DNA of 64,000 nt from Dipteris shenzhenensis (GCA_047967505.1 CM106540.1); one strand, 5' to 3'. Counted from the first letter of the stretch, positions 1-11,420 are shown. Program-made: numbers and translations. The notes: a model not told the origin generated them from the sequence alone.

Positions 1-945
1 CTCCAACAAACATCTCATTTTTCAAAAGACAAGCATCAAATCCCCTTGCACTTTAACATGAAGGACATGGGAGGACTCCACAATTTTGTTGGTATAGAAA
101 TATGGAGGTACTATATCGGGATTTGACTAAATTTACAGAGCAAGTATTCTCAAAGGATATTTAAGAAACTTCATGTAAATGATTGCAAACCACTCTCTAC
201 TCCTATGGAATGCAACCTCAAGTTGTCACCATTGAGTCAAACACTTAACACTTCTCTAGCTTCAGGTCCTCTTCAGTACAAATAGCTCATTGGTAGCATG
301 ATCTATGATGATTGCTAGGACCGACATCTCATATCAAAATTGGTATGCTCAATCAGTTCATGCAAAATCCCAAGAAGAATCACATCACCACTCCAAAGAG
401 AGTGCTGAAATACCTCCACAATATATGAGATTATGGACTACACTATGGCAAGACATCAAACTTACACTTCCATGGATACACTAATGTCGATAGGTCAAGA
501 AGTGTAAATGAAAAAGGATCCATTAGTGGATATAACTTTAGTCTTAGCTCTACAACTCTATTATGGCAAAGCAAGAACCAACCAACAATTTCCTTATCTT
601 CTACCAAAGTAGAGTATAGAGGATATACCGATGCTACTTGTGAAGTAATTTGGTTCAAATGGACCTTTTAGAGGTTGAGATCCATTCTGGAATCCCATTC
701 TACTCTATTTTTATGATATGAGTAGCATTTAACTAGAAAATAACCTAGTGTTTCATGCTAGAACCAGACACATTGAAGTGCACTACCAATTCATTCGTGA
801 GAAATTTCTCAATGAATAGGCCAACTTAGCCACTATCTGACACGAGCAAGTCACTGATATCTTCACTAAGCCATGTTCCTTTGACAAGTTCTCATACTTT
901 CAACATCATCTTGGTCTTCTCCCATTGCAACTTAAGAGGCAATAG
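1..945 (+). pseudogene. Ty1/Copia pol remnant (end of RT, RNase H)
   Basis: Read on the plus strand with a few frame changes, this is the C-terminal part of a Copia polyprotein. The motifs MKDMGGLHNFVGIEIW (end of RT), HGYTNVDR and SISGYNFSLSS (RNase H) and LSSTKVEYRGYTDATCEVIW (RNase H active-site region) appear in the usual order. The usual tail follows, ending in a purine-rich tract (cttaagaggcaatag) directly before TGTTGG. Several in-frame stops (around 128, 281, 319 and 668) and shifts make it inactive. The 5' part of the element lies outside the window. The family is secure; the subfamily is not known. Confidence 0.85.
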
Positions 946-2137
946 TGTTGGTAAGCTGTACATTGATACTTTGGCTTCATTGAGAAGACTAAATACCTCT
1001 TCTTACTTTAACTTCATTGAGAATACCAAAAAATTCTTTGTTATTTGGCTTTCTTGAGAAGACCAAATTTTTCTATGCTTTTGCTCTGCTATGAAGTCCA
1101 AATTCAGCTCATCACTTTCCTTAATGATCTTCTCATCTAGAGGCTCACGTGTGAGCTAGTGATCTCTATAATAGGTTGATAACAAGGAGTTCATATGAAA
1201 ATGCTATAGAAAGGGAGTGTAGACATAAACATTTAGATATTCTCACTCCTTTTCTAATACAACTTGAAGCAAGGAAAAGGAGTACTAGGTTGAAAAGAGT
1301 ATGGCATATGATTACTATGTTGAGAAGAGTGCAATCACAAATCACGTGGAATGTTTTTAGCTCTAAGTGCATAAGAACCAATAGAAAGTGATTCATTCCT
1401 TGTTGGTTTGGTCATTTGATAGTTGAACTAGTGGCAACAACTTGTTCTCAAGTCAATGTATTTAAAAGCAAGGATGCAATTCATTTAATACCACATAGAT
1501 GCCTAAACTACTCTTGGAGGAGTAATTCATGCACCAAGAAGTGATTGGATGTATTATTGTTCCCTTTCCTCTTGATAAGTGATCATGCACAAAGAAGTGA
1601 TTGGAAATTTAACCATGTACCAACAAAAAATTCTCACTCTAGCAATTAGTTAGTTCGCCCACTAGGAACATTTATCCTATGAGAAGAGGACCTTGCTTTT
1701 GTTGTGGCTTTGATAAATTGATGGAAATTGTCAAGTAGATTCTTTATGCACATTGTGCCTTAGTATAATTGTCACTACAATTTCCAATTAATAAGAATTA
1801 TCAATTATATTCTCTATGCACATAGTGCCTTAGTGTGATTGTCAATATAAATTTCAATTAATACGAATTTGATATGTTCTATCCAAGATATGTTTCAATA
1901 ATTGTATATATAAGGAAAAAAATTGGTTGTGCTTGTCATTTGAATAGCCAACTATCCTAAAAATTGGTTAAACTTGTCATTTGAATAGCCAACTATCCTA
2001 AAAATTGTTTGTACTTGTCATTTGACCAAGCCAACTACCCTAAAATAAGTATAAAAATGGATTTACTACAAAATATTATCAACAACAAAGACTATTAGAA
2101 GAATAAGAAATATACTCTATGTACATATATTAATGGA
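946..2137 (+). mobile_element. Probable Copia LTR following the pol remnant
   Basis: TGTTGG follows the purine-rich tract of the upstream Copia remnant, which is where a 3' LTR should begin. A TATA-like box (gtataaaa, about 2049) and transcript-like sequence lie near the far end. Internal direct repeats are present: a roughly 65-bp unit around 1735-1870 with the shared core 'cacattgtgccttagt', and about three copies of a roughly 42-bp unit around 1916-2045 with the core 'tgtcatttgaatagccaac'. The right boundary is estimated from a primer-binding-site-like stretch at about 2147-2165. No second copy is in the window, so the ends are uncertain. Confidence 0.5.
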
Positions 2138-2159
2138 AGCAAGTTGGTTGTTATCAGGA

Positions 2160-2990
2160 CCATGTGGTTGATTTAGCATAGATAAGCATTTTACTATAGT
2201 TATGTAAAAAGTTAATCATAATATTTCTCTTAATTTCTTCTTCTTCCGCTTCAAAGCACTTGCAAAACTATCCTAAGTAGAATAAGCATTGTGATCTAGT
2301 GTAATATTGAGTGACTATTGTAGCCCTTTAGAGATCATGAATGCAAATTTTTACTAACAAATATTTTTTTGACTCTAAAAAATGTGCATCCATGCTAGGT
2401 TGCATTTTGGGAATATTGAAATTGGGTGGATTTCATGAAATTCAAGAAATTTGGGGAAATTTTCCTTGGTTGTGGGAAATCGTATTAGTCTGTAGAATTA
2501 TACAAATATTGAGAATTTTACTAATATTTGGAAATTCCAATGACTATCGAAAACTTCATTGGGTATAAGAACCAAAGCCGCAGAGCATTTGGTAGTGTCG
2601 TAGAGTCTGAAAATCATGTATTTGGTGATGTTAATAAACACTATTTGGGGATGACATTGATATTTTACCTATCAAGGTTAATGTTAATAAACACCAGTTT
2701 GTGCTATTAATAAACACTGTGCAAAGTGAATCACTAAAACAAAGTGAAAGATAAGAGTGGAAATTGTTATATTAATAATAATAATGCAAAAATGCATCGA
2801 TAAGATCACAAAAATTATTGAGAAACATCACATAAGAGGACATATTACACTTTTGGGAGATCAACAAGGAGAAAATCATCACCACTTTCTATGCTCAAAT
2901 ACCAAGCAAGCTTCTTGTTCTTTGATATATACACTCTATGGAATCTTAATCTTCTTGGGTCAATTTATGGCTTTTGATGTCCAGGACTAG
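2160..2990. other. AT-rich stretch without a recognisable gene
   Basis: Only short frames of 60-80 codons are open here, and none has a recognisable motif. It may be the leader of a second, decayed retroelement that shares the preceding LTR, because a PBS-like sequence precedes it. No gag signature was found. Confidence 0.4.
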
Positions 2991-4950
2991 ACCACCACGC
3001 ATCAATACACTCTCATACCTGTGGATCCAATCTGTTCTTTACCCAATACTTGTTCCAGCAGTCAACAATTAGATCAATACTATCTTTACTGATGGTGCCC
3101 AATACTGAATCAATAATTTCTTGAAGTTAGGAGGTGCATCATCCATCTCAACACTTGAGACAAGAACCTAGGGTGTCTGATGGCCTCACAAAGACAAAGT
3201 CACCTTGCTTAACATCCACCATTGGTTTGAATTCTACCTTTTAGAGGCCTGCAATAGTGATCTCATAGCCTTGGAACTCATCAATGCAAGCATCTATGTC
3301 ATCCTCCTCATCAAGCAATTGTGTTGTTGGCCAAAAATCTATGTACACTCCTGCCTCTGATATGTTTTCCTATTCGAGCTCACCGATCATATTTTTTTTA
3401 GTAGTCTATCACAGGCCTAATGTAGAACTCATACGATGCATTCTTTCCACTTGCGCATCTCTCCCAAAACTTAATGCAATCCTTTATCCCTGATAGTACT
3501 TGCAACTGGTCTCTCACAAATTCATCCATTGGCAATATATTCGAACAAAATGTTGGCGACAATGGTCATCCCTTGCTATCTTTCTTCCACAACTCAATTC
3601 CCCCTTCAACATGCATCCAGTTTGGTGATTTTGGATGCATCTTGTATTGCATCATAGGTCTATCACCTTGCATGAAAAATCAAAATTGCAATGGCTTTGC
3701 ATGACCAACTAGCATTTTTGCCCACCACATAGGTAGCCATCCACATAATCCTTGAAGTTAGGAACCCATGTAAGAAGAAATGGTGCTGTTGAAGCTGATG
3801 TTTATTTTCTGAATGTATCCATCAAATGACGGAAAGTGAACATTTGTCCCACTTGCAAACTCTCCAAGAACCTAATGAACATTGCATCAATGTCCTCATG
3901 TGTGTGCCCTACCAATTAAGAAGCCCAATTGAACACTTATGTATGAAGAGGGTGGGTTTTCACATGTATGTGCAGCCCTCACAATGGAAGTAATAATAGA
4001 AGCAACCCACCGTGTTGGTGGAAATTAATATCCTAGTGTGCAACTAGCCACCATGCTAGTGACATCCATTTAGACTTTGGGTCACCACCTGATACAGTCT
4101 CTACAATTGCATTTGTGATCGTGGCATCTATAATTTCACACAAGCTAGGTCCCCTTGTGGAAAGCTGTGCACCTTTAGAATTGTAATGGGAGTCCAAAGC
4201 ATTTCTTGAGCACAAAGCATTCAAAAGTCGAACACTACTTCTTGGAATCCCATGAGTAGCAAGGTCTCTGAGGTCATGCGTATCCGTCCTCTCAAGGTTG
4301 TGCAAAAAAATTAAGAGTGATCCAATTGTCAGGTTGCGATCACATGGCCACAAACCATTGAGGGTGAAGTGTCCATAATGACCATGTCCATGCCCATTGG
4401 TAATCATTCCAATGAGTGAAATTTGTAACTACCATGCGGAGTTGGTGTCCTTGGACCTCACCTGAAGTCTTGGAGTTGCCGTCTTTTTTTGGTCCATCTT
4501 ATTATGGATTATGAATACATGCTTTTTTGGATCCATCTTGGAGTACCTATGCCATGCATAGTATAGGTTCTTGCAACTCTCTTGTTGTATCATATGCACC
4601 TTTCTCTCCTCCATCAGCGAATTGTGCTCATCTTGACATTTTGTGGCTACTAATTGAGCCTTGATCCGCGCCGACTGCACAAGCTACATTAGAGAATTCA
4701 CTCTCGTCTTAGTAAGGGCTACATTTTTTAACTCTGATTTCCAAATCCTGCCAAATGTGGATGTGGATACGCTCTCATAACCACGTTGATTAAGCAAAGC
4801 ATTGACCTCATGCAAGATATCTATATTCTTGTATACTTCAGGTATTACCTTTGGTGTTGTGTCTCTCTAGAACCTTCCTACATGGTTTTACTCTTGTGAG
4901 GCATTCATAAGCCACTCTATTTTAAAATTTACATTTTGAATTTTACAATT
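2990..4950 (-). pseudogene. Decayed transposon-type protein, DUF7869-like
   Basis: The minus strand carries one long coding register broken by stops and frame changes. From high to low coordinate it reads: a coiled, Lys/Gln-rich part; YYAWHRYSKMDPK; NKMDQKKTATPRLQ; then HGHYGHFTLNGLWPCDRNLT, GSLLIFLHNLE, PNFKDYVDGYLCG, SPNWMHVEGGIELWKK and VKQGDFVFVRPSD. The sequence 'xKMDxxKTxxP', then a basic/His segment, then 'P.D.NLTI..L...L' resembles the central block of DUF7869-type proteins, which are often found in multicopy, transposon-like genes. The largest unbroken pieces are 4429-4680 and 4033-4407. Terminal inverted repeats and a target duplication were not found. The coding register is well supported; the family name is an inference from memory of the motif. 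Confidence 0.5.
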
Positions 4951-4959
4951 CAAGCCTTC

Positions 4960-5100
4960 TCGCTCAAAATTTTTTTTTAATTTCAAATAAATAAATAAAA
5001 ATATAAAAATCTATGTATGTATATATATATGTATATAAAAGAATTCATGTATATATGTATATTACTTATACGTATATTTGTATATGTATATATATGATGT
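4960..5100. repeat. AT-rich low-complexity tract
   Basis: This is a run of a/t with 'atatat' and 'gtatat' stretches, including several 'tgtatatatatg'-type steps. No coding potential is visible. The following bases up to 5470 are also AT-rich, with no recognised gene. Confidence 0.7.
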
Positions 5101-5472
5101 GATCTTTCATATTTTTATAATGGATTGAATTCATCCACGTGGTTTTTTATTTGGTTGGATAAATCATAAAATGCTCCATTAATCTCCTATAGAGAATAAA
5201 TAAATGTGGACCAATGAGAATGATAACGAAATATGGTAGTGATGATGTGATGATCTCTTGCTGATGCATGGGATTGTCTTAAGTTTTACATAATTTATAT
5301 GAATGCATGAGAATCTATGTTGGAACCCTAAATTTCACCAAGGATGGCAACCTTTTCAAATTCCTAAAACATCTTAGAAGTTCTTGACATGATACCAATA
5401 ATTCTTTAACATAACATTTTAAAAAATTGTTCACTTCAAATTAGAAACACCCCTTACGTTTGAAAAACTTGA

Positions 5473-8340
5473 TGGAGAATGACACCAATGCCATTCTCCA
5501 CAATAATCATATGATGTTGTGGTGGAGAATGGCACCAGTTCCATTCATAGGCACCATTCTTGAACAATCCATATGGTGAATGGCACTGGTGCCATTCTCT
5601 ACAACTTTAAATGTTTATTTGGAGAATTGCACTAGTGCCATTCTCCTACCACCATGTGTTAGGCTCCTCTAAATTTTTTATGAGAAAACTCTCAGTGAAC
5701 CCTAACATTTAGAGAATGGCACTGGTGCCATTCTCCACAAACTCACATGGAGCCTTTGGTATAGCTGTGCCATTCTCTAAAAGATCAGATGAAGTTGTGG
5801 AGAATGGCACTAGTGCCATTCTTCAAATAATCATACGATGTTGTGGAGACTGATACTAGTGACATTCATGACATGGAGAATGGAAATTGGCATTGGTGCC
5901 ATACTCCACAATCCATGTGATGAGAGACACTCGTGCCATTCTCCATAATATTAGATGACTTTTTGGACAATGGCACCAGTGACATTCTCCAACCATCATG
6001 TGCTATGTTCCACTGGTAGGATAATGGACAACACATGATGTGTATCACTTGTGCCATTCTACACAACATCAAATAATTATTTGGAGAATGAAACTAGTAC
6101 CATTATCCTACCATCATGAGTTAGGTCCCTCTAAATTTATATGAGAAACTCTCATGTGGAAACCCTAATGTCCAGTGGCACTGATGCCATTCTCCTCCAC
6201 ATCATATTATAATTTGGAGAGTGGCACTAGTGCCATCTCCAAAACTTCATATGATCTTTTAGAGAATGGCACTAATGCCAATCTCTATGTGAGTTCATGG
6301 AGAATGACACTAGTGTTGTGGTCAATGGTACCACTGCCAGTCTCCAAATAATCATATGGTGTTGTGGTCAATTGTACAACTACCATTCACCAACTAATCA
6401 TATGGCGTCATTGAGAATGGCACTCATGCCATATATCATCCAAATAATCATGTGATGATGTGGTTAATTGCACCAATACCATTCCCTAACCATCGTGTTA
6501 GGTTCCTCTGAATTGTCTATGAGAAAACTCTCATCTGACAACCTTGGCATCTAGAGAATGGCACTGGTGCCATTTTCCACAACATCATGGAGGGTGGCAC
6601 CAGTGCCATTCTCCACAAACTCTCATGGAGGATGGCATCAATTCCATTCTCCACAAACTCACATGCCATTCTCCACAAACTCTCATGGAGGATGGCACCA
6701 ATTCCATTCTCCACAAACTCACATGAAGATTAGCATCAGTGCTACTCTCCCAAAGCTCAGATGTAGTTTTTGAGAATGGCACTGGTGCCATTTTCCACAA
6801 CACTATATGATTATTTGGAAAGTGGCACCATTTCCATTCATCACATGGAGAATGGAGAATGGGATTGTTGGTTCCAACCTCCATAATCCATGTGATGAAT
6901 AGCAGTGGTGCCATTCTCCAAATAATCATATAGTTTTATGGACAATGGCGCCAGTATCATTCTATAATCATCATGTGTTAGGTTCCTATAGATATTATTT
7001 GGGAAGACTTTAAAGTGATAACCTTGACATCTCGAGAATGGAGCTTGTGCCATTCTCTGCCATCCATGTGATGAATGGCATTGGTGCCATTCTTCACAAC
7101 ATCATGTAGGATGGTACCACTTCCACTCTACACAAAATCTCATGGAGTATGGCACCGGTGCCATTCTCCACAAACTCACATTGAGATTGGCATTAGTGCT
7201 CAGATGAATTTGTGCAGAACGGCACCAGTGCCATTCTCCACAACATCATATGATTACTAGGAGAATGACATTAGTGCCATTCATCACATGGAGAATGGAG
7301 AATAGTATTGGTGCCATCCTCCACAATCCATGTGATGAATGTCATTGGTGCCATTCTCCAAATAATCAGATGGCGTTGTGGATAATTGTACCATCACCAT
7401 TGACCAAACAATAATATGATGTGGTTGAGTCTAGCAATAGTGCCATTCATCACATGGAGAACAAAGAATAGCATTGATGACATTCTCCAAATAATCATAT
7501 GGTGTTTTGGGTAATGGTACCAATGCCATTCTCCACAAACTCTCATGGATGATGGCACCAGTGCCATTCTCTACAAACTCACATGAAGATTAGCATCGGT
7601 TCTATGGCATTATTGCTCAGATGAATTTGTGGAGAATGAGACTGGTGCCATTCTCCTCCACATCATATGGTTACTTGGAGAATGGCATCATTGCCATTCA
7701 TCACATGGAGAATGGAGAATGGCATTGGTGCCATCATCCACAATCCAAATAATCATATAATGTTGTGGTGAATGGCACTAGTACCATTCTCCGACCATCA
7801 TTTGTTAGGTTCCATCAAACATTCTACGAGAAAACTCTCATGTGACAACCTTGACATCTAGTGAAAAGCCCACATGGAGAATGGCACTAGTGCCATTCTC
7901 CAAAATATCGTAAGAAGTTGTGAAGAATGGCATTGGTGCCATGCACTATTGCCATTCATCACATGGAGAATGGAGAATGGCACTGGTGTAATTCTCTTCA
8001 ATACATGTAATGAATGGCACTGGTGCCATTCTCCACAACATCATGTGATTAATTGGAGAATAACATCAATGGAGATTCGCTTCAATCCCTTTCTCCAAAA
8101 GATTAGATGAGGTTGTGGATAATGGCATTTGTGCCATTATCTAATAATCATATGATGTTGTGGAGAATGGCACCAATGCCATTCACAACACATGGATTGT
8201 GGAGAATAGCATTGGTGCCATTCTCCACAATGTCATATGATTATTGGATAATGGCATGTGCTATTCTCCACAATCCATATGTTGAATGGAATTAGTGCCA
8301 TTCTCCACAACATCATATGATTATTGGATAATGGCATAAA
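5473..8340. repeat. Array of ~28-bp palindromes (satellite-like)
   Basis: About 2.9 kb consists of dozens of copies of a dyad whose half-sites are TGGAGAATGGCAC and GTGCCATTCTCCA, joined by a 2-bp centre. Many copies are imperfect; the copy at 7875-7902 is a perfect 28-bp palindrome, and 5801-5822 holds a perfect 22-bp core. Copies are spaced irregularly, roughly 40-70 bp apart. The spacers repeat too: 'caacatcatatgattatt' and its reverse complement, and 'caaactcacatgg'. ATCATATGAT within the spacer is itself a palindrome. Open frames here (for example 6585-6929) are by-products of the repeat. Degenerate copies recur at 9945-10000, 11600-12300 and 15245-15305. The repeat class is not one I recognise. 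It resembles the terminal arrays of fold-back elements, but that is inference. Confidence 0.9.
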
Positions 8341-8599
8341 GCAACCATGCTTCTTTATAAGCATGAAACATTTCATAATGTGTATATTTGCATGCAATGT
8401 GAGTGTAGTATTATGCATTTATAATGTTGCTTCCCCTTTTTTCTTTTATTAATAGAAGTTACAATTTGGTTGTAATATTTCCTAATAAATTTATGATTTT
8501 TTATTGTTCATTTCATTGATGAACTCTCTCCATTTTTGGATTGTTTATTTTACTGATGTTGTTTCCCTTGGTTCCTTTGTTAATAGAAGATTGCAAGGA

Positions 8600-9205
8600 T
8601 GGATATCAAGGGGAAGAGAAAGGTTTGAGAGGTGTCAAGTTATGATGGGGTTAGTTCTAGAAGAGGACGGTATTTAGATTTATACTATAACGAACTCTAA
8701 AGGATCCCTAAAGTGCATTGTTTTGTGAACATCCAAGGAGCAACTTTTGAAGATGTGGGGCAAGTTAAGGAGATGGAGGATACCAAGGTTGAGAAAGATA
8801 ACCTTCCTAGAATTCAACTAATACATGGTGCCACTTGGATGGCACCATGTATCAGTTGAATTCTATTTGTTTTGATCATGCGAGGATGGAATGCTACTAG
8901 AGAGGACACGATGATAACTAGGGGTTGAAATATTCAGTTGAAAAATTTTACCAACCAACAGATATTAGAAGACTTTGATTTGGTATCAAAAGGGATAAAG
9001 AAAAACAATAAAAAGAATAGAAAATTTTCTAAAAGAACCAAGAAAAATGATGTTGAGGGATCAAGTTCTTGAGTGTCACATGACACAGTGAAAGAGCAAG
9101 CTACAGGGACCGGTGAGGAGGAAACAACATGTGAGAAGGAAAAAAGGTTAGATGGGACAACAACATTGGGGATAAACAAGATGTGGTGAAAAGTCTGAAG
9201 CAATA
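8600..9205 (+). pseudogene. N-terminal part of the decayed ParB/methylase-like gene
   Basis: An ATG at 8600 follows a pyrimidine-rich stretch ending in 'ttaatag', which could be an old splice acceptor. The frame reads MDIKGKRKV, stop, EVSSYDGVSSRRGRYLDLYY, stop, then VHCFVNIQGATFEDVGQVKE. Only isolated stops break it, as expected for a former coding region. Further on, 8950-9070 reads as a Lys-rich linker (KNNKKNRKFSKRTKK). No domain is recognised in this part. It is joined to the next entry by position and strand only. Confidence 0.4.
8809..8864. repeat. Inverted repeat, 25-bp arms, 6-bp loop
   Basis: The left arm 8809-8833 and right arm 8840-8864 are reverse complements with one mismatch, around the loop 'cttgga'. 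The loop-proximal part contains GGTGCCA/TGGCACC, the same core found in the palindrome arrays on either side. In DNA or RNA this would fold into a strong hairpin. Confidence 0.9.
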
Positions 9206-9329
9206 ATCATACTATATAAGAAAATCCAGCCAGATGTTGACATTAAGGACTACAAAAAAATTGGAAAGGAAGGACACAAGTATGACAAGCTTGATGGAGT
9301 ACGTAGAGTACTTCCCTTTTGGTCTGTAG

Positions 9330-9776
9330 TTTGAGGTTTTGACCCCAGTGATGAATTGCTTTAGAGCACCAAGCCAATATGTGTACAGGACACTGACCCA
9401 TAGCTATGTCAATGGCTTGGTCAAGAGCTTTGCAATGAATGCAAGACCTCCTGCAACATGCCTATCTTATGCCATACCACAAAGCCACAAATACTCCTAT
9501 GTGCAAGGAAGAGATAAAGGTGGAAAAGTTAAAGGAATATAAGTATTGGATTCTTGCAGGGCAACGTTTGATATATGTTGCAAAGATGTTCACAACTAAA
9601 GCACAAGGAGAAGCCTTCAATCAACGAAAGGGTTTCTACACACGGAGGAAGGCAAGAATTGTGGTCAATGTGCCCGTTGAAGCAAGTTGCAAGATATCAT
9701 CAATGGCCAACATGGAGGCACATGCCGTTTTGAAAAATCAGCCATACATTGACATCTTGCAACACTATAGGGCATA
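9330..9776 (+). pseudogene. ParB-like (sulfiredoxin-fold) domain, broken
   Basis: Two overlapping frames supply one domain. The first (9339-9542) has RAPSQYVYRTLTHSYVNGLV, the pattern of the ParB N-terminal strand-helix ('fR.l...hv..Lv.S'). After a frameshift near 9450-9500, the second reads IKVEKLKEYKYWILAGQ, then AAK-type helix remnants (YVAKMFTTKA), then RKARIVVNVPVEASCKISSM and AN.EA. 'WIL.GQ(h)...AAK' followed by 'vpvivv......a..is..eN' is the core ParB/DGQHR-type motif order. The ORF ends at a TAG at 9775-9777. ParB-like domains of this sort in bacteria and phages are often fused to amino-methyltransferases, and a methylase-like segment follows on the same strand. The domain call rests on motif order only. 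Confidence 0.5.
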
Positions 9777-9784
9777 GTGGGTTG

Positions 9785-10640
9785 CATTTGAATGACCAAA
9801 GAAACTAGCCCAAGGTCTTTTGAAAGGGCATAAAGATCGGCGAAGTTGGGATGTGCATGATAAACTTTGATTTTTCACATTATTTATTTCAAATATGTTT
9901 TATGAATTTGTAAAGAAGTGGTGGTAATGTCAGTTCCCTTAGGTAAGAATGGCACTCATTACCAAGTCATATGGGAAAATGGCACTAATGGCATTCTTCG
10001 CTCTATTACTTGATTTGGATTAGAATAATGTCTACGATGCTTTTGGGTTTTTTCAGAATTTTATAGGAGTTGCAAGCATGTCGATGGGCTCAAACTTTGC
10101 CACCAAGGACACTCACATGGTCACTTACAATGATGACATCTACGAACACTAGATTAGGATTTTGACCTTGGTGAAAGAAGGTGAACTTGAGGGCTGAAAT
10201 CCTAAAATAACATACATGAGGTTTATGAGGTTTCTGTTGGGATTAGAAGATGACCATGTACGTGCACTTCAAGCAGAGATTGAATCTGGGATATTGTTTT
10301 GGTCAAGTCAAGCAAAGACAAGGACTCCATAGAAATGTCCGAATGGGCGATAGAGATTAAGCATGAAAAAGCACAGAAAAAAGTGCTCATTAAGGAGCTC
10401 AACTTACACCACCCTTTGCTTAGCATCAAGCATGGGATGCCCTTGCAAGTTACTTCAAATTTGATTCAATTGTTTATCAAAGCTTGAAGGGTTCATGTGA
10501 GTGATGGGTCAGAGAGAAGCTGCAAATTAGCAAGGCCACACCTAATTTCCCAGAAGCCACATCATTGTATGTTGATTGGGTGATTAGTTCAAGAGAGTGT
10601 AACAACTCTACATCACAGTCTTGTTTTCCTTGGACAGTTA
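9785..10640 (+). other. Linking stretch between ParB-like and methylase-like parts
   Basis: Short coding-like pieces with stops are present, for example NFATKDTHMVTYNDDIYEH at about 10095-10150. A single degenerate palindrome copy lies at 9945-10000. No domain is recognised. Confidence 0.35.
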
Positions 10641-11420
10641 TTTAGGTGAACATGGAGATGGAGGGGGAGCAATTTCTAACATGTCACTCCAAGGGACGGC
10701 TTCCAATCAGCTTGTGTGTGCTTGACACCTCAGAAGGATCTACCAAAGGCATGTGTTGGGATAAGGTTTCCTTCAAGAAGTTGCTCTGTGTTTGATGGAG
10801 ACCACCGCCTCTCCATCACAGTTTATATTGCTATCATTTTTAACTATGACGGAGATGGTAAATCTCAAGGAAGGAATGGTAGAGGCTCAATTTTGGCATA
10901 GAAGGTTTGTGGGTGTTATCCATGAATCATAGAGTGCACAAATGGGTTTATCTCATACCTTTTGCTTTTTGTCATTTGTAAGCTCACATGATGACTGATT
11001 TGATGGATTTGAGCACTTGTTAGAAAACACAAGGCCCTACACAATAATTGAGGATAATACTCTTTATTCCAATGAGGACAATGAGTATGAAAAAGAGGCG
11101 GTTGTGAAGCATAGCATCATCAAGGAGTGTATCAGGTGCTATTGTAGCAAGGAACATGAAGTTGTTGTTGACCTCTTTACTAATGGAGATATGGAATTAC
11201 ATGCATTGTCAAGCAAAAGAAAAGTGATCGCATTGGTGAAGACATCTCAATAGGCGATAGAGGTTGAGGCTATGTGTGTAGCACATGCATCAAATAATCC
11301 CCATATTAAGATTTGGTCTAGCATTGAGAGGCCTCTTGAGAGACATAGAGCTGATTCACCTATAGATGAAGGAATTGGAGAGGTGAGCACCACATTGAAC
11401 CCTTGCGACCTTTAATTGAA
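10640..11420 (+). pseudogene. Beta-class amino-methyltransferase-like domain, broken
   Basis: At about 10693-10785 the frame reads LPISLCVLDTSEGSTKG, then MCWDKVSFKKLL. The position and surroundings match methylase motif IV ('...vLDPPyG....WDk..f..ll') with the DPPY residues decayed to DTSEG. About 250 bp on, 11017-11253 reads ENTRPYTIIEDNTLYSNED, then CSKEHEVVVDLFTNGD and ALSSKRKVIALVKTS, which matches motif I ('vvDlF.GsG....aa...gR.viav'). Motif IV before motif I is the arrangement of beta-class N6-adenine/N4-cytosine DNA methyltransferases. In-frame stops and the lost DPPY and FxGxG residues mean this copy cannot be catalytic. The reading is based on motif pattern; a profile search would be decisive. 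Confidence 0.42.

Noticed and set aside
6585-6929. Open frame of 114 codons in the palindrome array
   Set aside because: It is a product of the repeat sequence (MEDG.../CGEWH... periodic) and occurs on both strands.
5473-8340. CRISPR-like look: short repeats with spacers
   Set aside because: Units are palindromes with irregular spacing, the spacers themselves repeat, no cas genes are present and the DNA is a plant nuclear region.
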